Assembly: GCF_000003605.2 (NCBI RefSeq)
Contig: NW_003120924.1
Location: forward strand, 471,128-494,556
Direction of reading: 5' to 3'
DNA length: 23,429 nt
Source: Saccoglossus kowalevskii
Lineage: Eukaryota > Hemichordata > Enteropneusta > Harrimaniidae
Both the position numbers and the translations under genes were made by a program. Positions 1-9,660 of this stretch are shown here, piece by piece; the stretch's first letter is position 1; each line of letters opens with the position of its first letter. Below the pieces are notes generated by a model that worked only from the letters and a program-made list of their open reading frames with translations, made no database searches and was not told where the DNA came from.

Positions 1-1752
1 TTATTTTTTACGATAATCGATACGATAAATCATGTAAAAAAATCCATGCAGCTGCAGACATTTTCATACCAGAAAAAAACGTTAAAAACACCGGGAAGCT
101 GAGAGAAAATCGGTGACGAATCAGTGATATTTGATAAATTTGTTTGTTTTTGTGGAAAAAAGAATAATGACGCAAATGACAATCGCTTCGACACTGGAGG
201 GCGCGATTTTTAGGGAAGATGTATTCTTTTGATCAAGTATTGCAATCGGGATTTTAGCCTTGTTGAATTATTAATTTGGGTTCGAAGACGACAAAATATG
301 ATATGGCCATGCCATCCTGGACCCATTATTGCATTTATATGTAACGATGTTCAGTAAAACAAGGCAGAAAGCGTTGATTCCTTGCCAGGTTCACAATCCC
401 GAATCGAATTTTGAGGGCTGTTCCGGTGGACACAACCGCGATGGGCTTTGGTATACATGATCGGAGGATAAAAATATTATTTGTAATACATTATTACGGA
501 GTCAAGAATATTTGTTTATGAGATTATTGAAATTCAAATAACAGTTTTTGAAACATATAAAATAATAATATAAAAAATAAAAATAAAAGGACTAAGAATA
601 TTTCGCTTTTGTACGTACGCACGATACCGGACGCACAGTATTTTACTTCTCTATCGCGCACTGTGTGGACAAACTATTATAAGTTGAATACTATTTTATG
701 TCGTTGACCCATTATTTTTATTGTAGAAAAAGTTGTTTTTCTACAAACTCCATCATTACCCCAAGTTTAAAAAAAATGACAATGCTTGAATATTTGATAG
801 GAGCATGTTTTACTTATTTTTCCTCATAATATAATATAAACATACGATTTTCTAAAAAAAAAAAATAGGTCAATGACCCCAGTTTTTTATTATTGCTGAA
901 AGATTATAATAGAATAATCCATCAGTATACACAAAAATGAGGAAATTATCAATGTTTTTGCTCAAATGTATTGAATATCGTAATTAATCATTACAAAATT
1001 AATTAATCATTACAAAAAGATGAATATTATCACCAGAAAAAAAGAAAAAAACACCAGCAATCTTTGACATGTATTAAACATTTCACTATTATTATGTTTA
1101 TTACGCTAATTATTCTTAACTAATTTCTACCATAAAGTCACAGTTTATGTAATTCTTGAAATAAAATGAAATGTCTAACATTTAATAATTAACTTTGGTA
1201 TTACATCGTGATAAATATTTTAGGGTATGATTTATGTGATTGGCTGTAAACATAACAGTATTTGTTCGATAAAATACTGACAGTTTCTGACTGTCTTTAC
1301 GTACAGGTAAATCTAGAATGCATGAGTTGTATTTGTATTTTATCAAAGAAATACTGTTTTTGACTGCAACCCAACGTTTTTTTTCCTCATTGTTCGCCTC
1401 AAAATACAAAATTAAGTTTAAAATTACATCATTTGACAAACAAACATGCCAAATTGAGAATTGTCCGTCATCATGATATAAAAATAATTGTTCGCAGACG
1501 CAAAATGAGATGAAACACGCAGTCGTAGTTGCCGTAGACTGAGTTTAAAAATGTCTAATTGGAGTGAAGCATTTTTTGAAAAAAGTGCATGCAATTTGGT
1601 ATGGGTACAGAGATACATTGGCAACAGCGTCTAAATTGTTGCGTTCACGCACAGCTCCTTAGCACAAGCTAAGAGGTCAAATTCCTTAGCCAGTGCTAAG
1701 TAAACGTGTGCTTCTGATGCCCGTGAATTGACCTAAAATCTTGTCTTATAGT
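1..1752. other. AT-rich non-coding DNA, no gene recognised
   Basis: I see no exon with a recognisable protein match on either strand. Open frames here are short, AT-driven and lack a convincing splice context. A short direct duplication (attaatcattacaaaa, twice) lies near 982-1017. A small hairpin, cttagc-acaa-gctaag, sits near 1657-1672, and a related cttagc/gctaag pair follows it. The missing first exon of the peroxiredoxin gene could lie here or further left, but nothing here matches its expected N-terminus. Confidence 0.6.
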
Positions 1753-1813
1753 GTTGCTAGAAGAACGGTTAGAAAATTCTATCAAGTTTTTTCTAAGCTT
1801 TTCTTCTAGCAAC
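1753..1813. repeat. 61-bp two-stem perfect hairpin
   Basis: The outer arms gttgctagaagaa (1753-1765) and ttcttctagcaac (1801-1813) are perfect reverse complements of 13 bases. A second inner pair, ttagaaaa (1769-1776) and ttttctaa (1789-1796), continues the stem after a small 3/4-base internal loop, leaving a 12-base terminal loop. The fold resembles a short precursor hairpin or the core of a palindromic MITE. No flanking target duplication was found, so its nature is open. Confidence 0.7.
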
Positions 1814-2757
1814 CTTGGCTTAAAAATGTTGCCGAACCAAAAAAAAAATAATTGTAGGCGAAATACTTTTCGCATCCAGTTGTGACAAGTTTATTCTTTC
1901 CAATTTTTTTTTTTTTTGTATTTTGGATCTGTTTTAGTCTTGCTCTTTTGGACATTACCTTATTGTTTGTGTATGTTCCAAATAAAATATATTGAATCAT
2001 ATTGAACAAGACGCGACGACCACTGGCCTTTAATAATACCACAAACGTGTATACTCTCAAATCGTTTTCATATCAGCTTCCACTCAACTTTGGACATTAA
2101 ATCATGTTTGGCAAAAAAAATGCGCATCTAGAAGCTCACTTACATGTATATGTGCATGAATTCACCAATCGGTGAGCGTTCTGTGTTTTTCCCATGATTC
2201 ATTTTAAAAGATGCATGTATATGGTGATATGAAGAGGGTTATTTAAGACAACAAAATTCCCTGAGAATTACAACTTAGTGGTGGAAATCGACAACACAGA
2301 GTTGCACAATTTCTCATATTTGTACAGAGTGTGTACATTTCTGAAATGAACAAAGCCCGATTAACAGGACCTTGCATGTACCTGGCATATTGACCCTGTC
2401 TTTAGTAATTAGCATAGCTTTATCCGGGGCTGAATAAGAAACTGTTCTACATACAGTGACAGTCAGGTGACTGTCTTCTAAAGAGGTTATAAACTTTCTA
2501 TCGCGATCAAAAGATTTTCATGCCCTTGAAAAATGCCCTTTCAAAAATATTACTTCGGCTAACAGTTTCATGTCAATGATAAATCTCTTGCTTGAATACA
2601 GTTTTGAGTCGTAAATTTTGTACAAATACGTTCGCAGATACTATTGTATAATAACAATTGAATAATTATGCTCAATTTGGCATGAAAATATTGCTTTACT
2701 CTCACTTTCCATTTTTCTAATAATCTTTGTTGCTTTGGCAAAGTTACCGGTAGTATT
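1814..2757. other. Non-coding, nothing recognised
   Basis: The stretch contains A and T runs and short AT-rich frames, with no protein match, no RNA gene and no clear repeat that I can support. Confidence 0.5.
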
Positions 2758-2818
2758 ACCCCCCCCCCCCCCCGTAGTTCTGTCTAGACCGTCAGCAGAC
2801 TCGGGGGGGGGGGGGGGT
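2758..2818. repeat. C15/G15 inverted homopolymer hairpin
   Basis: Fifteen C (2759-2773) are followed 29 bases later by fifteen G (2803-2817). With the flanking A/T (2758 and 2818) and inner G/C (2774 and 2802), this gives a 17-bp perfect stem around a 27-base loop. Both arms could also adopt G-quadruplex or i-motif structures. It stands out sharply from the AT-rich surroundings. It may be real or may include length error from the assembly. Confidence 0.85.
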
Positions 2819-4392
2819 CTTTCTGAAAAAATAAAAGCAAAACAGCCCCGGCTATTAAAAATCTTTATGTTTGCTTCTGTTGCCGTAGATAGGCACTGAT
2901 TGTGTACCATTTAAAGTTCCTTTTTATGCACAGATTGTTTTGTGGCTTTTCTTATGTCGATTGCTCAAAGAAATACAATGTACCGATATGTGACAGAATT
3001 TATCCGGTAGACTAAGGAGGATGTTGATCAGATCACATCTGAATTAAGTGTCTGGTATTTCCTTATACGTGACATGGTTACTAAACTGCTGGCTATACAA
3101 TTGTCAAGTGGTAGCATGGCAGGTGGTATCCATATCAAGATGGAATACAATTCTGAAGTCTATGGACAACTAGTCACAACAACATTGTGGTGTTGAATTA
3201 GAGCTTCCACACAATAAAATACAGTTTAAGTAGTTTAAAGGTACAAGAACTGAATAATAATAAAATAATGTACATCTATATACATGTATGTAGATTAAAT
3301 ATAAAGTAGTACTTAATTAATTGGACATTGAACTGTATCAATAGAACTTAAAGGGTGGTGGTCGTCACACCAAGCATGTGCGAAATTTGTGTTGATAAAC
3401 ATAGATTTTGCCACAATTCAATGCAAATCACAAGTACAAGTTTTGACTTGCACTAATTACTGCCGATGACTCCTTTGATACCTTCCAATCACCTAAAAAA
3501 ATACCTAATTAAAGCTTGGTAACATCTCAGTTTGTACTCGCTGGTCTGGCAACTGTCAAAGTCACCATCTTCGTTTCTATTAGACCCAGATCTCGTGCAT
3601 GTGTCATGCAACGAGTACTGAGCTACCTGCAAACAAATCATTCACAATAACGGCACCAAATATGTATGTGATGTAATCTCACTTGGTAACCAGTCATTGA
3701 CTTCATGTAGTTTCATGGTTTCGCTTCAACATGCTTTTACTTGTGATTAACAGTTTTAGAGTTGCGCAATTTGAATGCACTTGCATGTTCCAATGCCATG
3801 ACGTTCTCTGATGTGTACCAACCGGCTCATCGTTGCACGACCTACTATTTTCTTCCCAACTCCCCCAAGCTTTAAATGTAAATGCTTTTGAGGACTGAAA
3901 TTGAGTGAGAGATAATGTTGTAAATATAAACCATAATTAATATATGCCAAATTGTTGGTCCCTATCAGTTACAATATTCAAAACTTTTGTAACATTTGTT
4001 TTGGAATCTTGTGTTTGTAAGTCACAAGTCGAATAAAAATAAAAATTGACCAAATTGAAGATAAGAAGTTTTTGAAATGACATTTCACGGCACTATGCTG
4101 ATGAGATGTATATCTGTAAGTGACGTGTTCAGCAAGAGTTGGCGTTATTGGAAAGAACAAGACCAGGAAATTTTAATGCAACTTCTGATGAGCAAATCAA
4201 GTATTCCAATCAAACAGTACAGTACAACCACCAGTTAATTGGGGAATTTTATTCATTGTGTTGCTCAATAATTTGTACAGGTCCTAGAAATCTGAAAGAC
4301 TCTCTCTGATTGGCTAAATATAGATCTGCCAGGACTGGATGGCCAATCAGAAGCATTTTTTTTAAAAACCTTGCATTTATATTTTTTTTCAG
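2819..4392. other. Non-coding DNA upstream of the first visible peroxiredoxin exon
   Basis: No gene, tRNA or clear repeat was recognised. The open frames (for example on the minus strand at 3756-3950 and 3978-4160) have no family resemblance. The last part, ending in a pyrimidine-rich tract and AG at 4391-4392, is the 3' end of the intron before the first visible peroxiredoxin exon. No sequence encoding the family N-terminus (a PNFEA-type motif followed by FHDFLGDS) was found. Confidence 0.55.
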
Positions 4393-4549
4393 ATGGGCTA
4401 TTTTGTTTTCCCACCCCGCTGACTATACCCCTGTCTGTACAACAGAGCTGAGTCGTGTTGAAAAACTCGTACCAGAGTTTAAGAAGCGTAATGTGAAACT
4501 GATTGCATTGTCATGTGACAGTGTTGCAGACCACAAAGGTTGGATCGAG
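4393..4549 (+). CDS. PRDX6: PRDX6 exon with the peroxidatic cysteine
   Basis: The exon follows a T-rich tract and cag and ends at GAG|gtaaga. Its 52 complete codons begin [18 protein letters not shown] and end in DHKGWIE. It carries the catalytic Thr and Cys of the PVCTTE motif and the conserved stretch [10 protein letters not shown]. An open frame continues 5' across the acceptor (ATG at 4310), but that part has no family similarity and is intron. Confidence 0.95.
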
Positions 4550-7222
4550 GTAAGACTACATGTGAACATAGTTTCTTCTAAAAACCATTTTTTGGAAATT
4601 TTTAGTGAAACTGCACTAATCTACCGGTGTATCATAGAACAACATCAGTAGAGGTCACAACATGCTGTAAACAATTAAATTTTCGCTGCTAGGAATTTGT
4701 GCAAGTTGAGAAAATTTCTCCATAGTCTCAGTGATTCTGTGTCTTTAGGATCCATGTGAAAGTTGCTGTGATTCTATGCATGGTTAACATATCACTTTGC
4801 TTTGGCCCGTCGCTCCTCCTGGAACATAGGCCATCGATGACAGTTCTCCAGCGTATGTGGTCCTGTGCTGCAGTCTCAAGCTGTACCCAGGTGGATTTTG
4901 AGCGCCTAACATGGCTGAGGTCTCTCCGCCCCATGGTTAACGTATGGAGATCGCATAAAATAATGCCTAATAACAATCTTATTCTGTAGGATATCAAAGC
5001 ATATTCTGGTGTTGCCGGGGTGTCTTATCCGATAATTGCTGATGAGAAACGAGATTTAGCCGTAAAACTTGGCATGGTAGATCCTGATGAGAAAACTGCA
5101 GCTGGTTTGCCGCTCACTTGTCGTGCTGTAAGTCGTTGTTTACAACTTTGCCTCTTTCTGCTTGACATCAGTCACGTTATCCTGTGGATCGCAACACATC
5201 TTCGCTAGCCAAGGTCTAAGATTATTCGGCCAAGATTATAAACAGACTTTGGCAGAACGACCATCAAATATGCGTATTCTAACAGCGCCCCCAGTAGTCA
5301 GTAGCGACTAATCATTGTCCAATCAGTTCGCAGGTTACAAATCCCTCTTTGCCGTTTCATTTTAAACAAAATGGCGGCGCCCATGAATCGTGATATTTGT
5401 GATGATAAAATTGCGAAAGTTTTCGGTGTTGGTGCCCTCAAGCCTCATCAGGTACAGACAATCGACGCAGTGAGTTTTTATAATTTAGTCCAAGCTGATT
5501 GGGCGCCTTGTTTCGAGGCGCGCTCAATAACATCTCACTGCTTAAGATATGCAATTAGCCTATGCGATCCTGCATGGTATAGGTCGAAGACACGGGACCA
5601 TGTGATTCAGACGATGATAACTGTGTCACCAATAATATTGTAAGCATTGGGCAAGCACAAATATCAATTTGGTATTATAATACAGGCTTCCAATTAATTT
5701 ATCAAACTTGTTATCCTGAGAAAGCAAGATATCAATAGTTCATTAGTTGGATCGTTATTTGTGGAGAGCTAATTACCATTATCATCCAAAATTGTTTTCC
5801 AGGTTTTTATCATTGGGCCTGATAAGAAGCTGAAACTGTCATTTCTTTATCCTGCTACCACTGGAAGAAACTTTGAGTAAGTATCTTATTGGGCTTGTCT
5901 TTATATTAGTGTTCAGTACTGTAAAATCTGTATTAGGAACCGTGGCTTCTATTAAAATGGTACAATGCAACAGAGGGGGATGCGGCTTCTATTAGAGCAT
6001 CTACACATATGAGAAATGATGAATTTTTTGGTTCTCAAATATTCAAAAAGAATGGGTGCGACTTCTATTAGGGATGCGGCTTCTAATACAGATTTTACGG
6101 TATTATCTTGAGCACTCGGACGATTGTACAATAAGCGCATTAATAATTAATTCAGAGTTCAAATTGTCACTAATTTAAATTCGCATGGGCATCTATATTT
6201 ACAATGAAATGTATTATTTCATTGGCATATCCATGAATTTCAAACCTCAAAATATCCAAAAGAAATTCGTGAAATTCAATGTCTTAATTATTATTGTGTT
6301 CACTGTGATTTAATTTTAACAAAAATGTGAAAATTATTTTAAAAAACTCCCACATAATCCAAATTTTGTACTTACATGTAATAAATATTGGTCACCAGGG
6401 TCATAGCAAAAAAATGAAAAATGTCTATCTAAAATCTATATTGAAATGCAAGATATTAATTTCTGGTTTGTTATCAGATTTTTGTTGATTATTAATGGCT
6501 ATTTTCTAAAAACTAATAGCTGTCAACAAAATTTATAGAAATTTTGTGATTGTCTAAAATGATTGGTAGATGGCTACCAACTTGTTGATTACTGAAGCTG
6601 TAAAAACCACTCCGAAAATGGAAGTTGCCCCACAGGCCTACAAATTCCTCAAATCAAGATTTCTCTCCTTTAAGAGCCCGCACTTTATGTCGTGGAAGAT
6701 CACACAGAACTTTAGAATTTTGCTTTAATATGCAGCCTATGATTATTCTGTTTAACTTTCAGTGAGATTCTGCGAGTAGTTGATTCTCTCCAATTAACAG
6801 CCACAAAGAAAGTTGCTACACCAGTCGACTGGAAGGCAAGACGATTTTTATTTAATCAGTACATACTTTCTTTCCTGAAAATTAATACGATTGGATTTCC
6901 AAATTCAATTGTGCTACAATAAGTCCAAAAAGATTTATTCCTTATCATCTCTTCAGTGTTTTTCTTCCAAAATAATTTTTTTTTTAAGGTCACAAGTTCA
7001 GAAAAATATGTCTTTGTCTACTAGAAAAAAATTAATTGAATTGCATGTTTTTGAGATAAAATAATTATTTTTGTTTGCTTTTGTATATTACAGCCGGGTG
7101 AGAAGTGCATGGTAGTGCCAACTGTAAAACCAGAGGATGTGGCTAAACTATTCCCCAAGGGAGTAGAAATAAAGCCTGTACCTTCCGGCAAACAATACCT
7201 ACGTATGACTCCCCAGCCATAG
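4393..7222 (+). CDS. PRDX6: Peroxiredoxin-6 type 1-Cys peroxiredoxin (5' exon missing)
   Basis: Five exons (4393-4549, 4990-5127, 5803-5876, 6763-6835, 7094-7222) join in frame to 189 codons plus TAG. The family enzyme reduces hydrogen peroxide and lipid hydroperoxides in the cytosol with one peroxidatic cysteine. That cysteine is seen in TPVCTTE (human Cys47), preceded by [11 protein letters not shown]. The human Arg132 position is kept in LTCRAVFIIGPD, and the 1-Cys C-terminal domain is complete, with [26 protein letters not shown] and the ending YLRMTPQP. Human PRDX6 has 224 residues; this part begins at the equivalent of Trp33, so about 32 N-terminal residues are absent. The first exon starts in phase 2 (one base completes a serine codon). 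The residue after that Trp is Ala, so the vertebrate lipase motif GDSWG cannot be formed. Asp140 (GPD) is retained. The gene is convergent with the RalGEF gene. Confidence 0.95.
4550..4989 (+). other. PRDX6 intron with a retrotransposon scrap
   Basis: This 440-base intron runs from gtaaga to ctgtag. Apart from the minus-strand LINE-like fragment at 4800-4934 it holds nothing recognisable. Confidence 0.85.
4800..4934 (-). pseudogene. Decayed non-LTR retrotransposon ORF fragment
   Basis: The minus-strand frame reads [16 protein letters not shown], then [20 protein letters not shown] and DGPK. The pattern of a basic stretch, AQDR-like residues, WR and a GLC(S)xRS end resembles the extreme C-terminus of reverse-transcriptase ORFs from LINE-type elements common in aquatic invertebrates. 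Only about 45 residues are visible and no reverse transcriptase catalytic motif is present, so it is a dead fragment lying antisense in a PRDX6 intron. The assignment rests on remembered motif style, not an alignment. Confidence 0.45.
4990..5127 (+). CDS. PRDX6: PRDX6 exon, central part of the peroxiredoxin fold
   Basis: The exon runs from ctgtag|GATATC to CGTGCT|gtaagt, 46 codons in phase 0. It encodes [30 protein letters not shown] and GLPLTCRA, matching the family segment PIIDDxxRELAxxLGMLD...ARVVF. The arginine near the end corresponds to the conserved active-site Arg. The loop before PII is about three residues shorter than in human PRDX6, and human Cys91 has no counterpart. Confidence 0.95.
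5371..5469 (+). pseudogene. Orphan first exon resembling a RecQ-like helicase gene
   Basis: An ATG in a good initiation context (aaaATGGCGGCGCCC) opens 33 codons that end in [15 protein letters not shown], then a consensus donor gtgagt. FGVxxLKPxQxxxIxA is typical of the region just before motif I in RecQ-family helicases, where the Q contacts ATP. A CCAAT box (gtccaatcag) lies about 50 bases upstream, so the copy seems to include a promoter. No further helicase exon (for example a GKS/T Walker A) follows before the next PRDX6 exon at 5803. I infer a duplicated or transposed 5' gene fragment in the intron; a conventional gene is unlikely. Confidence 0.45.
5803..5876 (+). CDS. PRDX6: PRDX6 exon, strand and loop before the C-terminal domain
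   Basis: The exon runs from ttccag|GTTTTT to TTTGA|gtaagt. It encodes [20 protein letters not shown] then GRNF, and the first two bases of the next Asp codon. The intron is in phase 2 and the next exon supplies T to make GAT. The Asp of GPD matches human Asp140. Confidence 0.95.
5919..6100. mobile_element. 182-bp MITE with TA target duplication
   Basis: The left end CTGTAAAATCTGTATTAG and the reverse complement of the right end CCGTAAAATCTGTATTAG differ by one base, and each end is flanked by TA (5917-5918 and 6101-6102). This fits a non-autonomous Tc1/mariner-type element. Inside are three to four copies of a (g)cggcttctattag-like motif. It lies in the PRDX6 intron shortly after the donor at 5877. 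No transposase is encoded; the short minus-strand frame crossing it is incidental. Confidence 0.75.
6101..6762 (+). other. Rest of the PRDX6 intron, nothing recognised
   Basis: AT-rich intron sequence ending in a pyrimidine tract and ttcag before the exon at 6763. I see no gene or repeat in it. Confidence 0.7.
6763..6835 (+). CDS. PRDX6: PRDX6 exon followed by a GC donor
   Basis: The exon runs from tttcag|TGAGATT to TGGAAG|gcaaga. It completes Asp and encodes [20 protein letters not shown] and VDWK, the helix and linker of the C-terminal domain. The intron starts with GC, not GT, in the strong context AG|GCAAGA, and the reading frame into the next exon (PGEKC) demands this site. Confidence 0.93.
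7094..7222 (+). CDS. PRDX6: PRDX6 terminal exon
   Basis: The exon follows tattacag and encodes [20 protein letters not shown], then [18 protein letters not shown] and TPQP before TAG at 7220-7222. The ending is nearly identical to the vertebrate enzyme end (KYLRYTPQP), which fixes the stop. Confidence 0.96.
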   Translation, partial: PGEKCMVVPTVKPEDVAKLFPKGVEIKPVPSGKQYLRMTPQP

Positions 7223-9500
7223 TCTCTCCCATTAAAACAATGTTGGTTATGCATGTATGCTTATAATATCATGATTAGTCTCATTTCACTACAGGGTTTA
7301 TTCTGTGTTTTTTGACATTTTACTCTGTGTAATACTTAGCTAAAATTACCTTGTCATGGACAATTAACAATTTTGGGGTGTTTTAAATTTTTCAGAAGGC
7401 TATTTTGTCTAGAGGACTACCGGTAACATCAATTTATAATTTTTGAATTTTTGTTTTTTTGCATTTTCAGTCCATCAAAATTTCCTGACTTTCTAGTATG
7501 GATAGAGGGGTACGACCCTGCATGAAATACTATTTGTTTTTTGCAAACTTGGTTAATTTGAGCACACCCTTTAGTATGCTATTTACATGCCATGTCAAAT
7601 ATTATGCATTTTCTCATTTAGTTCCATGTAGAAAATTTTGGCTTGGTATTAGTAATTTTACAAAAAAATGTAAAACATCATCTGAATTTGATATTCTAGT
7701 CTTTGATATTTTTCGAAATTCATGGATACCAACCGAGTAAAAATAAGATGACAATTTGAATTTTAGTCTCAATACTAAAAATTAATTTAACCAGGAACAA
7801 ATTAATATAGATGACTAGATGTACATGATTATTTGAAGCATTCTTGGATTAATTCTGGGTCAGTGTTCTCTAAATTCTAGATGAATGCTCATCCATTTTT
7901 CATCTTGTATGCTGTGCTGTTCTTACTAGGGCGCCCTCAACGAGAATGCAAGTATATAATCTTTCACATGGTTGGCGCCCTCAGTGGTCAAGAATTTTAT
8001 TGTATATTGGAAAATTATAATAATTAATATAAAAGCAATCAATAAAAATTATTACTAAAAAAAATGTGTGCAATGTATTCATTATGATTAACTTGCATGT
8101 GTGCAAGCAAAATCTCAAACTTTTAAACAGATTTTGATCAAATTGTGTACTAAGGTACTGGCATTAGTTTTATGACAATGTCTGTGCATATTAAGTAGCT
8201 AATTTGCATGTCATATTGCAGAGCTAATTTTGATAAGATTTGCTATATTGTGGTGCACATCTGGCTGATATTCTTCACCACTAATGCTATTGCTCGCTCA
8301 CTCGAGTTTTTAATAACTCAATGATTGCATATTCTGTTATTTACACCGAGCCTTGCAGAGTTTTGGGGTTAGGTGTGATCATAAACTACTAGAGCAAACC
8401 TCTAGCAACAAAAAGGTGTATTTGTGAAGGTAGTGCTGTTTTATTCTAGTATGAGATTAAAACTTGAAATAATTTTGACATCAATTATAAAGAAAAATTC
8501 ATTTATTATATAATACAATGTATATACAAAATTACAAACTATAATTTATAATGCATAAAGGAGCATGCCTGTTTCATATTTTTAATACATGTATATGGCA
8601 ACTCGTAAGCATTTTTTTTTCTATAAAGCCACTGCACAAATTTATTTAATCAAATTTTCTTGCACAACGGCTCTGAAATAACCATAATGTTGAGAGATTT
8701 ATATACAAGGTAGTCTCCAGAAATGCAACTATTGAACATGTGATTTTGATGCCATAAATTACTTGTAAAAATGGATGAAAATTTCGGGTAACGAGAGATC
8801 AGTCGCTAATATATTAAATGCGCATGTTTCACGCAACCCTTCAATCGTAAAGATGTATAAAAGGACATACCTTGTTTAGAAATTGTGGCTATTTGGCAGC
8901 AATAAATGTAAATAAAAAGCACCTTGCATAATGATAGGTTCTTGATATACTAACCAGGATCAATCTTCAAATAATAAACACTTGTGGCAACATAATTCGT
9001 AAATATATTAAGCGTAAATTGTGGCAGAAAAAAACTCAAGAATCTGAATAAAATGACATGGGTCATGGTACAGTGTCGTCAAATGACTGGAACAATCAGA
9101 TTTGTATGATAAATATTCTTGAAATTCATTGTAATGTTGTGTACACGACTCGCTGAAAATGTAAAACATTTGAAATTAAATGTCAGACTTCAATAAGGAT
9201 TATTTCTAATACTTCGTTATATACATTATTTATAATGACAAAAATATCTTAATTTTGAGCTTCTCAAACTTGAGCAGAATTTTGTTTAAAACCAGTAAAA
9301 ATTCATATTTTTATTTGCACATTAAAATTATTAATTTTCAAATGGCAAGTCTCGAACCACCTCCTCTTATAAAATGTACATATTTACAAATATTACAGTG
9401 GTAACCCTGTTTTGTGTTTGCACATTTACAAAATTTGATTTTGTTAAACATGCAAGAATTCAAATTTTCTGTCCTTGCTTATGGTGTGAAGAATATAATA
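7223..9500. other. Intergenic DNA between convergent genes
   Basis: The 3' UTRs of PRDX6 (plus) and the RalGEF gene (minus) must lie somewhere here, but no single polyadenylation signal can be chosen with confidence. Candidates are aataaa at about 8040 for PRDX6, and tttatt (minus-strand aataaa) near 9308 or 8642 for the other gene. A cagtgttctc motif at 7861, like the hAT terminus further right, may be a TE scrap. No coding exon was recognised; the 80-codon frame at 7498-7740 has no family resemblance. Confidence 0.6.
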
Positions 9501-9660
9501 AATACATAACCAATGCACATGACTATCAGAAACATAACACACTATACATAGCTAATGCACGATATGTAATGAAGAAAACGTGATACATAATCAATGTACA
9601 GAAGGAACATGACCTTGTGATGCATAATTACTGAACATTAAGAAACGCGATCACATGATA

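Noticed and set aside
394-440. Possible PRDX6 first exon (a NFEG-coding stretch)
   Set aside because: The surrounding residues do not match the family N-terminus, a stop follows soon after, and no donor in the required phase was found.
2641-2910. 89-codon minus-strand frame with poly-Pro and poly-Gly
   Set aside because: The Pro and Gly runs are translations of the G15 and C15 tracts. There is no other coding sign.
4310-4392. In-frame ATG upstream of the first visible PRDX6 exon
   Set aside because: The sequence between this ATG and the cag acceptor is a T-rich polypyrimidine tract without family similarity, so it is intron and not a start.
5952-6140. 62-codon minus-strand frame
   Set aside because: It lies within and beyond the TA-flanked MITE and has no family match.
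9374-9583. 69-codon plus-strand frame
   Set aside because: It has no resemblance to a known family, overlaps the decayed edge of the minisatellite, and has no supported splice or promoter context.
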